64,000 bases of DNA from Cladopsammia gracilis (lineage: Eukaryota > Cnidaria > Anthozoa > Scleractinia > Dendrophylliidae). Every line of letters begins with the position of its first letter. Within the stretch, counting starts at the first letter, position 1. Below are positions 1 to 7,616 of this stretch, piece after piece. The DNA lies in contig JAJGOT010000259.1 of assembly GCA_022457155.1 (NCBI GenBank), forward strand, positions 746,501 to 810,500, written 5' to 3'. A program made the position numbers and the translations under genes. Under the pieces are notes generated by a model, which searched no databases, was not told the DNA's origin, and saw nothing but the letters and a program-made list of their open reading frames with translations.

Positions 1-705
1 TCTATCTTCATCGTCGGCCAAGTAAAAGGTTACTTCGGATATGTCTTTTCTATTCATCTTATGCCATAAATAATTTACTCTCGGGTAGATTTCAAAAGGT
101 AAAGACCTTGTTTTTGTATTTGTTGAGAATGTGAATAGCGTATTGCTTCGCTTTCCTGAAACGATCGAATCGCTCAACAAACTACATTTTAGGTAAAGAT
201 TATCGATGCTGTTACTGATATTAGGGAAATTTTCCCCATAACCGCTGCTCGTTAAAACTTTCGATTCGAATCCGAGTAAAATATTAAAATTTCCACTCGA
301 ACTGAAATCGATGCGGAAATTTTCATTTAATTGAATAAATACCTTGTAAGTTGTAAGATCAAACAATACGCTAATTCCATATTCCTCCGTGTTGGGTATT
401 TTTCCAATCGTTTTGTGGATAAAATCATTTATATCTTCGTAATCATAAACCCCTGACGGAAAAGTAATCGTTTCATATGTTTGACCTTTATCCTTCGATA
501 TTCTTAGTTTATCGTTATCATATTCAGGACGAATGTTATGCCAACTCGCAGTCATGCTAAGATGATCCAATGCTAAAAAACATTCTTTATTATCGTCCAA
601 TCTCAACTCAGGAGTAAACCTTACAGTAAAATTTCCCGGTTTATTATTGGGATTTTGTTTTCTTGCATCTATAGATTTGAAAACTAGCGTTCTGTTAACA
701 TCCAT
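1..705 (-). CDS. Virus-type protein, possible virion (minor capsid/penton-like) protein, partial
   Basis: An open frame begins with ATG at 705 and stays open for 235 codons to the left window edge, so the C-terminus is missing. The N-terminus reads MDVNRTLVFKS, followed by alternating hydrophobic and polar residues that suggest beta strands, for example FTVRFTPELRL, then WHNI and FPSGVYDYEDINDFI. No signal peptide, membrane segment or catalytic motif is visible. The layout of a short N-terminal strand, an L-rich strand and an SG-Y-x-IN motif recalls penton or minor capsid proteins of Polinton-like viruses, and the neighbours (packaging ATPase, fibre-like protein) fit a virion gene block. That identification is inference from layout and weak resemblance; the open frame itself is clear. 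It lies 31 bp downstream of the interrupted gene on the same strand. Confidence 0.6.
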   Translation of the reverse strand, partial: MDVNRTLVFKSIDARKQNPNNKPGNFTVRFTPELRLDDNKECFLALDHLSMTASWHNIRPEYDNDKLRISKDKGQTYETITFPSGVYDYEDINDFIHKTIGKIPNTEEYGISVLFDLTTYKVFIQLNENFRIDFSSSGNFNILLGFESKVLTSSGYGENFPNISNSIDNLYLKCSLLSDSIVSGKRSNTLFTFSTNTKTRSLPFEIYPRVNYLWHKMNRKDISEVTFYLADDEDR

Positions 706-736
706 TTTTATTATACGAAAACCTTTTTAATTTTAA

Positions 737-2032
737 TTACGCTAAATATTTTTTATATAATTTCTCATGAGCTGTCTTATCTATTGCTCCTATTCTTAAC
801 AGCTCATCGTTAATTTGCGATAAATCATTTCTCAAAACAGGAGAGTTATTACCGGCAGCCATCGAACCGATTATTATCTTCATTCTGTCTGCCAATTTGT
901 TAGGATCATCATAATAAACTATACTTGAACCGATCATTTTCGATTTACCAGATGATTTATGAGGAGGTAAATTACTCAACATATTTAGATCATTAAAAAC
1001 TTTTACAGCGTTCATACTATATCTTGTTTTAGGATTGTATCTTTTCGTCAGTAAATTAATCAGAGATTTATCAACATCGGCTTGATAGACTATTTTTCCA
1101 CCACGATAGACGTTCAATTTCAGTTCTTTCATTAATTTAGGCATGTCGATTAAGAGACCACCATATTGATTATTTTTTTGAATCTTAGGCCTACGGCAAA
1201 CGTCGAACTTCACATGTGCCGAATCTAATGCAAATGAGCAAAATCTATTGTTCTTGCTCATTTGAATTAGATTCGGCACATGTTAAGTTCGACGTTTGCC
1301 CTAGGCCTTATAAGCGTTTCGTCTTGGTTGTTTGTACTTGCGTACCCCTTCACCTTGTTTTTGTTTTGTATATTGCGGTAAAATTTTTACATTCTTAATC
1401 GTTGTTAAATATCTGTCTAATATATCTCTTGTTCTTTCATATATTTTCAGATCATAATCGAGTTGTTGTTTTTCTTCTTCTGTCTTTGGTTTTCTTCTTT
1501 TCAAACCACCTATCTTTATTCCGACACTTCTGTTTTCATCTTTAGCTTCATTATAAGTTGCAACAAGTTGGTCTTCATTCATTTTAAGTAGCTCATTAGG
1601 TTCATGAAAAGTTTCTTTTAAAAATTCTAATTCGTTTTCTGTGAACATCTTATTTGGTTCAGCAGTTATTATTTTACCCTTCGGTGGTGCAGGTATCGGT
1701 AGCGTATCCGTTGGTGGTTGGTCACCGCCAGGAAATGGTAGCTCTTTATTCAATGTTAAAATATCCTTATTGGTTTCAACCAGATCTTTGAAACCGCTGG
1801 TCAAAGCCAATTGATTTTCTTTTAATTGCTGAATTACTTTGTCCTGTTTTTCATCTGTTTTTTTCTGCTGTTCAATTAGCGGTTCTCTCAGAGTTTTAAA
1901 ATAATCACTCATCGCAACATCGCGAACTTGTTCTTTATTTTTAACCTCATTCTTTACTTCGGTAACTGCTTTAGCAATTTTAAAACCTTCAAATTCTAAA
2001 TCTGCATATTTTTTAATCTTATCAAGATCCAT
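737..2032 (-). pseudogene. Conserved virus-element gene split by a MITE
   Basis: Two minus-strand open frames appear to be halves of one gene. The 5' half runs from ATG 2032 to a stop at 1301-1303, about 243 codons. It is charged and coiled-coil-like at the N-terminus, has a proline-rich linker near residues 100-118, and ends in a basic Lys/Arg/Tyr-rich stretch. The 3' half runs from about 1187 to a stop at 737. It holds a basic conserved-looking domain (GGLLIDMPKLMKEL, KTRYSMNAVKVFNDLNML). Between them sits a 120-bp inverted-repeat element at 1188-1307 with a TTA duplication. Element plus one TTA is 123 bp, so frame is kept across it, and the stop comes from the element's terminus. Whether any fused or truncated product is made is unknown. 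I do not recognise a biochemical function; structural or DNA-associated roles are possible. The ATG inside the element is not a credible native start. Confidence 0.7.
1185..1310. mobile_element. Harbinger/Tourist-type MITE inserted in the viral gene
   Basis: The element spans 1188-1307 (120 bp) and is almost entirely an inverted repeat. Its ends are GGCCTA and TAGGCC, and the arms share GGCAAACGTCGAACTT and CACATGTGCCGAATC-type sequence around a short centre. It is flanked by TTA on both sides (1185-1187, 1308-1310). A second copy at 27615-27728 has the same arms and a TAA duplication. Three-base TWA duplications with GGCC-type ends are the hallmark of PIF/Harbinger non-autonomous elements. 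No transposase lies within it. Confidence 0.85.
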
Positions 2033-2036
2033 AACT

Positions 2037-2139
2037 TATTATTTAAATATCTGTAAAATAAACATTTAAGTTATTTTTAAATATCTGTGAAATAAACATT
2101 TAAGTTATTTTTAAATATCTGTGAAATAAACATTTTAAG
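2037..2139. repeat. Three 34-bp tandem repeats in divergent promoter
   Basis: Three copies of an AT-rich unit with core TTAAATATCTGTGAAATAAA lie at exact 34-bp spacing (AAATATCTG begins at 2045, 2079 and 2113). They fill the gap between the divergent minus-strand gene starting at 2032 and the ATPase starting at 2162. This is the natural place for a shared promoter. A related AAATATCTG occurs after the stop of the gene ending at 7605. A regulatory role is inference. Confidence 0.8.
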
Positions 2140-2161
2140 TTTATCGACCTTATTAAATAAA

Positions 2162-2797
2162 ATGAAAATACCGAATTATGATGTGATAAAAAGTAACGAT
2201 AATAATCGTTCACTAAATGATTTTCTTAATGAAGATTTTCGTATGCTGATAACCGGTCAAACTCGATGTGGAAAAACAAACACCTTAATGCATATTCTTA
2301 GAAAGCCGCTCATTTATTATGATAAGATTTATCTATACTCGCCAAATCAACATCAGGATAAGATTCAAGACTTGCAAAAATTAATGGAAAACGCCAGTCA
2401 AAGAGTTGGATATGATATTTTAGAACTTTACGGAGAGGATGATATTATGGATACAACAGACTATCCGATCGATAATAGAAAAGTGGTGGTTTTTGATGAT
2501 CTTATTAACGCTCCCCAAGCAGTTCAAAACAAAATCGCCAATCATTATACAGATGGTCGACATCATAAAATTTCCCCGATCTATCTATCCCAGTCCTACT
2601 ATGATGTTCCCCAAAAACTCCGGCAGAACTGTTCCCACATGATTTTGTATCCGCCGACGACTAAAAAACATTTAAATCTGATTGCGCAAGAAAATCTAAT
2701 AGATCCGGTTCTTTTCGATAAACTCGGTCCATATGAATTCTTATTTTTAGACAAAGAAAAGAAAAGCGTTACCAAGAACTTTGATGAGAGTTTTTAA
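2162..2797 (+). CDS. A32-like (FtsK/HerA-type) DNA packaging ATPase
   Basis: The 211-residue protein starts at ATG 2162, just after the promoter repeats. A Walker A loop, GQTRCGKTNT, lies at about residues 31-40. A Walker B strand, KVVVFDDL, lies near residue 109, and DGRHHKISPIYLSQSYYDVP follows as the sensor-like strand with a conserved Gln. This order and length match the short packaging ATPases of Polintons, polinton-like viruses, virophages and NCLDVs (A32 family), which pump genomic DNA into preformed capsids. No introns and no frame breaks are present. It is followed 26 bp later by the fibre-like gene on the same strand. This is the strongest single marker that the left block derives from a double-jelly-roll DNA virus lineage. 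Confidence 0.9.
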   Translation: MKIPNYDVIKSNDNNRSLNDFLNEDFRMLITGQTRCGKTNTLMHILRKPLIYYDKIYLYSPNQHQDKIQDLQKLMENASQRVGYDILELYGEDDIMDTTDYPIDNRKVVVFDDLINAPQAVQNKIANHYTDGRHHKISPIYLSQSYYDVPQKLRQNCSHMILYPPTTKKHLNLIAQENLIDPVLFDKLGPYEFLFLDKEKKSVTKNFDESF

Positions 2798-2822
2798 AAA
2801 TTATATGAAATAAGATTAGAGT

Positions 2823-4643
2823 ATGGGTATTTTCAATAATATCAGAAGATTCACCGATTTCGATATATCGGAATATATAAAAATTTTCAATCAGCAAGTA
2901 CAGACGAATACCGGTTTGAAATTAGATGTGAATAACAATTACGATATTCAACAAAAACGTCTTGTAAATGTTGGTGAAGGAGTGGAAAATTATGATGCGA
3001 TAACAAAACATCAGATGGACTTACAGATATCAACAAAACCGAATCAGACAGATGTTATTCTTGTTGATGGATCGACTCATATGACCGGTGATTTAGATCT
3101 TCGAGGAAATAAAATCATTCTTCCCGGAGAGATCGATATGAACAGAAAACTAATCACAAATATGGATACGGACGAAGATAACGATTTATGCGCTGTCAAT
3201 ATGGTAACTCTGAAAAAATTTCATCCTAACGCTCCTGAACCGACGCATGAGGTCGTGAAAAATATCGATCTGAAAGAACTGTATAATGTTGTCCAATCGA
3301 AACAACAGACTTATCACGATTTAGGAGCAAATTATAACAATCTTGTCTCTTACAACGATGTTAGGAATATTTTCTTATCTCGCAAAGAGACGTTTCCGAT
3401 GGAGACTAGTTTAGATATGGGGAACAATACGGTTTACAATGTAAAGGACCCGACGGTCGCCGACCAAGGAGCAAATAAAAGATACGTGGATCGTATAATT
3501 TCCGGTAAATTGAGTAACCCGTCCATTGAAGATTTCGATATGTCAAACCATAAGATTACCAATCTCGGTGATCCGCAAAATAGTTCCGACGCATGTAATA
3601 AATCTTACGTTGACGGCGCTGATAAAAAGCTTGATCTCATGATAGGGGATGTGGTAGTTCATACGAACGAGGTAGAAAATAAGCTCAAAAAATATATCGA
3701 TGAGTCACATATTAGTACTTCGGAAGATATGAAAGATGAGTTCCGTTACATAATGGAAAATGTTGACGAAAGTTCATCCGAGCACGATATAACCGTCACC
3801 GGAATAGTCGATCTGATCGAGTCGCCGCATACGCTAAACAAAAAAGTTTACAGTCTCTTATTACACAAACATCCGTTAAACAGCTACTCATCAAGAATCG
3901 GATTTAATCTGTATAAATTACCGGATGGAGAATATACCGTTTGTATCGAATTTATCCCTCCAACAATGAGCGGCGTCAGCGTTGATGTTCAATCGGCTTC
4001 TATAAATATCGGTAAACAACCGATAAAAAACTTTACTAATTACAGTCGAAGCATTATCCATCTACATAAGTGGAAAATTTCACCACCGGAGTATATTAGG
4101 GTCGATTTAAAATGCAGCGGCTCGCCAACATCAGCTTCGCAAGCTCAAGCTTACCTTATAATTTACGGAATAAAAGGAAACCACTCAGATGTTCCGGCCA
4201 GTGTTTACGATTCACCTTATTTTTTTGAGAATCGTAAAATGGTTATGCAGACTACTCTCGATATGAACAAACACACAATTATCAATTCACCATCGCTAAG
4301 CCCTAGCGGTGGAAGTGCGTTTGTAAAAGATGGTGTTTACGATAGAGCTAAGAATCAGACATTTGCTCTATTTTCAGGAGAAAAAGATGCTATGATTCCG
4401 GTTAAGTGTAAAATTGTAAAATGTTGCGTTAACATTCTCGATACGCTCGAAACGTACCCTTATATTGCCGTGTTGATTAATAATGTAGTAGGAAGAGGAA
4501 GGGGTGGAAAGAAACAGGTTTGTCACCTGTCTAACGATGTAAATTTGGAAGAATGTGATGAATTTAGTGTGAGAATAGAAGTGAGTTTACAAGGAACCAT
4601 TGTCAATAAATGTTTGGTAAGTGTGTGGCTTGAGACGGTGTAA
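2823..4643 (+). CDS. Fibre/adhesin-like virion protein with tail-fibre-type repeats
   Basis: This 606-residue protein carries several copies of a motif of the form D-hydrophobic-M-x-x-N-x-I-x-N-L-x-D-P-x(5)-DA-x-N-K-x-YVD. Clear examples are near residues 199-224 (LDMGNNTVYNVKDP, then ANKRYVD) and 239-264 (FDMSNHKITNLGDP, then CNKSYVDG), with weaker ones near 42-68, 90-131 and 478-500. Such repeats are typical of trimeric phage and virus tail fibres and form beta-prism or coiled stalks. The segment from about residue 325 to 455 is beta-rich and could be a globular head. I infer a receptor-binding spike or fibre; the host ligand cannot be read from the sequence. The start at 2823 lies 26 bp after the ATPase stop, suggesting co-transcription. 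Confidence 0.75.
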   Translation: MGIFNNIRRFTDFDISEYIKIFNQQVQTNTGLKLDVNNNYDIQQKRLVNVGEGVENYDAITKHQMDLQISTKPNQTDVILVDGSTHMTGDLDLRGNKIILPGEIDMNRKLITNMDTDEDNDLCAVNMVTLKKFHPNAPEPTHEVVKNIDLKELYNVVQSKQQTYHDLGANYNNLVSYNDVRNIFLSRKETFPMETSLDMGNNTVYNVKDPTVADQGANKRYVDRIISGKLSNPSIEDFDMSNHKITNLGDPQNSSDACNKSYVDGADKKLDLMIGDVVVHTNEVENKLKKYIDESHISTSEDMKDEFRYIMENVDESSSEHDITVTGIVDLIESPHTLNKKVYSLLLHKHPLNSYSSRIGFNLYKLPDGEYTVCIEFIPPTMSGVSVDVQSASINIGKQPIKNFTNYSRSIIHLHKWKISPPEYIRVDLKCSGSPTSASQAQAYLIIYGIKGNHSDVPASVYDSPYFFENRKMVMQTTLDMNKHTIINSPSLSPSGGSAFVKDGVYDRAKNQTFALFSGEKDAMIPVKCKIVKCCVNILDTLETYPYIAVLINNVVGRGRGGKKQVCHLSNDVNLEECDEFSVRIEVSLQGTIVNKCLVSVWLETV

Positions 4644-4684
4644 AAAATGGAATTAAAGAAATATTGTCTTATATAAAAAAGACA

Positions 4685-4888
4685 ATGGAAACGACATATT
4701 CAGAAAAGATAAATGAGATACTTCAGATTCCAAACGAAGAACTTGGGTCATTAACATTTAACAATCTATTGTTAATTTTAGAAGAATATGGTGTGAATCC
4801 AAAAGAGATCTTGATCGATTACATTAAAATTTACCGTTGCGCTCACGGACTACCTGTTGAACCTGAATGTAAATATGCTTATTATTAA
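4685..4888 (+). CDS. Small hypothetical protein of the viral block
   Basis: A 67-residue open frame starts at the first ATG (4685, METTYSEKINEILQ); an upstream in-frame TTG at 4664 is not a likely eukaryotic start. The sequence is acidic in the middle with a Leu-rich helix (LTFNNLLLILEEYG) and a short C-terminus containing two cysteines. No family is recognised. It lies 41 bp after the fibre-like gene on the same strand and is followed at 4908-4930 by a perfect palindrome. Coding status rests on position in a compact gene array and clean start and stop. Confidence 0.5.
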   Translation: METTYSEKINEILQIPNEELGSLTFNNLLLILEEYGVNPKEILIDYIKIYRCAHGLPVEPECKYAYY

Positions 4889-4907
4889 TCTTCAGATGAA
4901 GAGTAAT

Positions 4908-4930
4908 TTTATTATACGATTCGTATAATA
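4908..4930. terminator. Perfect AT-rich palindrome after the 4685-4888 gene
   Basis: TTATTATACGA is followed directly by its reverse complement, giving a near-spacerless hairpin between two convergent reading frames (plus gene ending at 4888, minus gene ending at 4948). Position fits a 3'-end or termination hairpin serving both strands; this role is inferred. Confidence 0.5.
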
Positions 4931-4947
4931 AAAAATACAATATGTTC

Positions 4948-5058
4948 TTACAATGCTTCTACAACCTCTCTCGCGATTTCTCGACATTCTTGTAACCATT
5001 CCGGTGTGGTGTTATTTATAAAAGAGACATAATATAATATGAAAATGAATGCGATCAT
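4948..5058 (-). CDS. Putative 36-residue membrane miniprotein
   Basis: A short minus-strand frame begins with ATG at 5058 (MIAFIFILYYVSFINN) and ends at 4948. The first 14 residues form a hydrophobic segment long enough for a signal anchor, and the rest is an amphipathic acidic helix (EWLQECREIAREVVEAL). It fills the gap between two plus-strand genes in an otherwise tightly packed block. Small membrane proteins are common in such viruses, but chance cannot be excluded at this length. Confidence 0.35.
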   Translation of the reverse strand: MIAFIFILYYVSFINNTTPEWLQECREIAREVVEAL

Positions 5059-5089
5059 TTTTTAAAATTATATTATTATTCTTTATAAA

Positions 5090-5572
5090 ATGAGATACGA
5101 TCTTTTTGCATTCAATCACATCGATACATCGATCGACGAGACAAAATTAACGGTGATCAAATCCCTTTACAGTTTTTATCACAAGAAATGGTGGTGTTAT
5201 AAAAAAACTTTTAGACATCTCAAACGGATGAATCTCTTGTGTAAACTGTCTTCATCCTCTCTTATCGCCGGTGGTACAATTGCCGGTGGAATTACGTTGA
5301 ACCCTATTATTTTAGGTGTCATTTCCGGTGCAGGGTTGTTGGTCAAAACATTTACCGATTATAAAAATTATAACCGACGGATTGAGATGAGTAAATTTGC
5401 TTTTACAACATACCAGAAAGTTTTGGTCGATTTACGGTCTTGTTTGCGTGGAAAACAGTTCGAACATGAATCGTTTGTTAACGATATGAGGTTGATCGAT
5501 GAGATAATCATCGATCTATGTCCAGCAATAAATAGTCGAATCGAAGATCGATATGATAAAAAATTCAAATGA
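5090..5572 (+). CDS. Conserved virus-element membrane protein
   Basis: The 160-residue protein starts at ATG 5090. A basic aromatic stretch (YHKKWWCYKKTFRHLKRMN) precedes a Gly-rich hydrophobic region from about residue 58 to 88 (IAGGTIAGGITL, ILGVISGAGLLV), which could form one long or two short membrane helices in a hairpin. The C-terminal half is a charged helix with VDLRSCLRGK and IDEIIIDLCP. The Gly/Ala-zipper hydrophobic hairpin recalls membrane-remodelling or pore-type viral proteins, but I cannot assign a named family. The neighbours are all virus-type genes on a compact array. The function is unknown; membrane association is the only supported prediction. Confidence 0.65.
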   Translation: MRYDLFAFNHIDTSIDETKLTVIKSLYSFYHKKWWCYKKTFRHLKRMNLLCKLSSSSLIAGGTIAGGITLNPIILGVISGAGLLVKTFTDYKNYNRRIEMSKFAFTTYQKVLVDLRSCLRGKQFEHESFVNDMRLIDEIIIDLCPAINSRIEDRYDKKFK

Positions 5573-5605
5573 ACATAAAGATTTGGTATTAAATAAATAA
5601 AAACA

Positions 5606-5797
5606 ATGGATGATGGATGGGAAAGACCGTTGATTAATCGAACAAATTATACCTTCAAAGAATTACGCCATTTAGCAAAAGAGAAGAAAATTAAAGGTTG
5701 GTATCTAATGAGGAAAGCTAAACTCATCGATGCTTTGACTGAATTAGATATATATGAACCTCTAGTAAAAGTTCGTAAAGTCAAATTTTGTGATTGA
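5606..5797 (+). CDS. Short SAP-like domain protein
   Basis: A 63-residue protein starts at ATG 5606. Residues 16-48 form a helix-turn-helix of SAP/LEM-like type: FKELRHLAKEKKIKGWYLMR followed by KAKLIDAL. The same core, KIKGWYLMRKAxLIDAL, recurs in the gene at 6445-6855, so the two are paralogues. This copy ends soon after the helical domain and lacks the Cys/His repeats of its partner. SAP-like modules bind DNA or proteins, so a nucleic-acid role is plausible. It may be a complete small protein or a copy truncated when the 5869-6150 module arrived downstream. Confidence 0.65.
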   Translation: MDDGWERPLINRTNYTFKELRHLAKEKKIKGWYLMRKAKLIDALTELDIYEPLVKVRKVKFCD

Positions 5798-5868
5798 TCA
5801 ACAATAAATAGCTATGTTGAAAAAAGATACGATGAAAAGTTTTCATAAAAAAGTGCAAAACCCTGGTC

Positions 5869-6150
5869 GGGGGGTGCTCGGTTGGCTGTTTCTGTGCCTC
5901 ACCGAAGTGAGGACTTTCGCCTCACCGAAGTGAGGACTTTTCCCGCTGACAAAGCGGGTGTCATCCCATTTTATACCTCTGGGTGAGGTTAAGTTCTCCG
6001 AAGAGATCTTTGAGCACCCCCCTGTTATCAGTTGGGCCGAGGCTGGTTCACCAGAGCGTAGTCAACTGACTCAACTACACTGCTACCCCGTAGGTCTGAC
6101 ATTGCATGAACCGTAAGCAGGGTTCTGACAGTGGCCAACCGTCTCCCCCC
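5869..6150. repeat. Hairpin-rich structured module with nested inverted repeats
   Basis: GGGGGGTGCTC at 5869-5879 is perfectly complementary to GAGCACCCCCC at 6012-6022. The overlapping CGGTTGGC at 5879-5886 pairs with GCCAACCG at 6134-6141, and the flanking G run can also pair with CCCCCC at 6145-6150. Inside are two identical hairpins, CCTCACCGAAGTGAGG at 5897-5912 and 5920-5935, then CCCGCT/AGCGGG at 5942-5958. Read on the minus strand, the first two hairpins become C(UUCG)G tetraloop stems. No protein reading frame is evident. It may be a structured RNA or a foldback insertion; it is much more GC-rich than its surroundings. Confidence 0.65.
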
Positions 6151-6370
6151 TGAGTTCTACCAAATTACAGACTTATTAATATATATAGTTTCATCGAACT
6201 ATTTATATACGTAGAGGTTATCGCGCTCACACATGTGGTACGTGTCAAGTGTCACGCGCGCGTTTCACGCGTGACTGCGCATGCACTTTAGAAGGTTTCA
6301 CACTTGAATGAACACGTACGCAATTCTCGGAAAAGATGAATAAATTAAGACCGATTTCTCGGAAACGTCG

Positions 6371-6405
6371 TGATAAACAAACGACTCGAAAGCGCTTGTT
6401 TATCA
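6371..6405. promoter_or_regulatory. Palindrome upstream of the SAP/zinc-repeat gene
   Basis: TGATAAACAA at 6371-6380 is repeated inverted as TTGTTTATCA at 6396-6405, with a 15-base loop. It lies 40 bp before the ATG at 6445. It may belong to the promoter or be a hairpin in the 5' leader. Confidence 0.4.
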
Positions 6406-6444
6406 AAAAATGGTATTAAAAATATAAAGTACCTTATAAAACAA

Positions 6445-6855
6445 ATGGAAAAGACTGTGAAAGAGTTGAAAGCTGAAGCAAAAGAGCAGAAAATTAAAGG
6501 ATGGTATCTAATGCGGAAAGCCGAACTCATCGATGCTTTACAAGCTGTAGAATTGAAAGAACCTGTGAAATCACCAGAACGTAAAGAAAAACTTTGCCCA
6601 CACGGGAAAAATAAATACAATTGTAAGGAGTGTTCGGGATCAAGGATTTGTGAACACGGTAAACGACGGTATTTTTGTAAAGATTGTGGTGGAAGTGGAA
6701 TCTGCATTCATGGAAATAACAAGTACTATTGCAAGGAGTGTAGTGGAAATCAGTTTTGTGAACACAATCGAGTGAAATATTATTGCAAAGAATGCGGTGG
6801 AAACGGTATCTGTATTCATAAGAAAGATAAACGCTGTTGCAAGGATTGCAGGTAG
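6445..6855 (+). CDS. SAP-like plus Cys/His-repeat protein
   Basis: Translation most likely starts at ATG 6445 (MEKTVKELKAEAKEQ), giving 136 residues; an upstream in-frame GTG at 6370 is inside a hairpin and is unlikely. Residues 3-32 repeat the SAP-like helix pair of the gene at 5606. From about residue 50 to the end there are about five units of the form C-x-H-x(6)-C-x2-C, spaced by GGSG/SGN linkers (for example ICEHGKRRYFCKDCGG and FCEHNRVKYYCKECGG). Repeats of this kind, probably zinc-binding, occur in proteins of giant viruses and several protists and fungi. A nucleic-acid-binding role is inferred from the pairing of the two modules; the target is unknown. Confidence 0.75.
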   Translation: MEKTVKELKAEAKEQKIKGWYLMRKAELIDALQAVELKEPVKSPERKEKLCPHGKNKYNCKECSGSRICEHGKRRYFCKDCGGSGICIHGNNKYYCKECSGNQFCEHNRVKYYCKECGGNGICIHKKDKRCCKDCR

Positions 6856-6870
6856 GAATGAAGCTTGAAT

Positions 6871-6902
6871 ATTTTTCATTTCTTTTACTAGAAATGAAAA
6901 AT
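6871..6902. promoter_or_regulatory. Stem-loop upstream of first DUF5871-like gene
   Basis: ATTTTTCATTTC at 6871-6882 pairs perfectly with GAAATGAAAAAT at 6891-6902 around the loop TTTTACTA. It lies 16 bp after the stop at 6855 and 34 bp before the ATG at 6937. An almost identical stem with the identical loop occurs at 7617-7646 before the paralogous gene. It may end the upstream transcript, act as a promoter element, or both. Confidence 0.7.
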
Positions 6903-6936
6903 GGTCTTAAGGAAATAAATATGTAATAATAACAAC

Positions 6937-7605
6937 ATGCAACTGTCAATTCTCTCAGATGTTCGCAATGAAGATATTATTTTCAGCAAACCGATAAAAA
7001 ATGACCTTTACAATTATCAAAGGATTAAAATACAAATCGATTACGGTGATAATAAAAAAGGTCCTTTAGTCATTGAAACACCGTTTCTTTTCAGTTTTGG
7101 TGTAACCGAAAGAAGAAGTAAAGAAGACGGAAGTCGTGAGCTACTTGGATATTCTATTCCGGTTTGTTTATGGTCCAAAGACGATGAACCGACACCGGAA
7201 GAAAATGAGTTTTATATTTCTTTGGAAAATTTTCAAGAACTTTGTTACAAGCGTTTAGAAGAGGCTTGTGGTGAAGAGATAGCTGATAAATTAAATAACC
7301 TTTTATATTACAAGGACAGTAATATAGGAAATAATCCACCGATATTATATGCTAAACTCAATTATTCAGAAAAGTCTGATAAATTTTTAACGCTATTCAA
7401 AACAAAAGGAAACAAAAGAGTCGAACCGCTCGACTATCTTAATTCATATTGTCATGTGAAATTAGCTTTGATAATTGATAGTATTTATATTGGTGAAAAA
7501 GCTGTTTCAATTCAAGTAAAGGTTCATGAGGTATATTTCAAACCGTTACCTCAACGAGAATCGTTATTAACGATACCTGAAGAAAGCGAAGATGAAGAAG
7601 ATTAA
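6937..7605 (+). CDS. DUF5871-like protein, possible ssDNA-binding protein (copy 1)
   Basis: The 222-residue protein starts at ATG 6937. Landmarks in order are DIIFSKPIKN (13-22), GPLVIETPFLFSFGV (about 42-56), LLGYSIPVCLW (69-79), PPILYAKLNYS (about 129-139), VKLALIIDSIYIG (170-182) and QVKVHE (188-193), ending in a very acidic tail. This order of motifs (FxxPxKN, GPL, SFGV, GY-x-(I/L)P-(V/I)CLW, LYAKL, IxSIYIG, QVK) resembles proteins of NCLDVs and polinton-like viruses grouped as DUF5871 and sometimes annotated as candidate single-stranded DNA-binding proteins; an acidic tail is also typical of such proteins. The resemblance is recalled, not searched. The gene is tandem with a paralogue at 7684. 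Confidence 0.75.
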   Translation: MQLSILSDVRNEDIIFSKPIKNDLYNYQRIKIQIDYGDNKKGPLVIETPFLFSFGVTERRSKEDGSRELLGYSIPVCLWSKDDEPTPEENEFYISLENFQELCYKRLEEACGEEIADKLNNLLYYKDSNIGNNPPILYAKLNYSEKSDKFLTLFKTKGNKRVEPLDYLNSYCHVKLALIIDSIYIGEKAVSIQVKVHEVYFKPLPQRESLLTIPEESEDEED

Positions 7606-7616
7606 ATATCTGTTTA

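Noticed and set aside
1216..1398. Plus-strand frame of 60 codons near the MITE
   Set aside because: It runs across the MITE and the antisense of a viral gene; it starts within the inverted repeat.
5869..6150. Hammerhead ribozyme in the hairpin-rich module
   Set aside because: A GAAA after a stem is present on the minus strand, but the required CUGAUGA core is not.
5980..6160. tRNA gene or tRNA-derived SINE head in the GC-rich module
   Set aside because: No convincing A and B box pair at the right spacing and no cloverleaf could be drawn.
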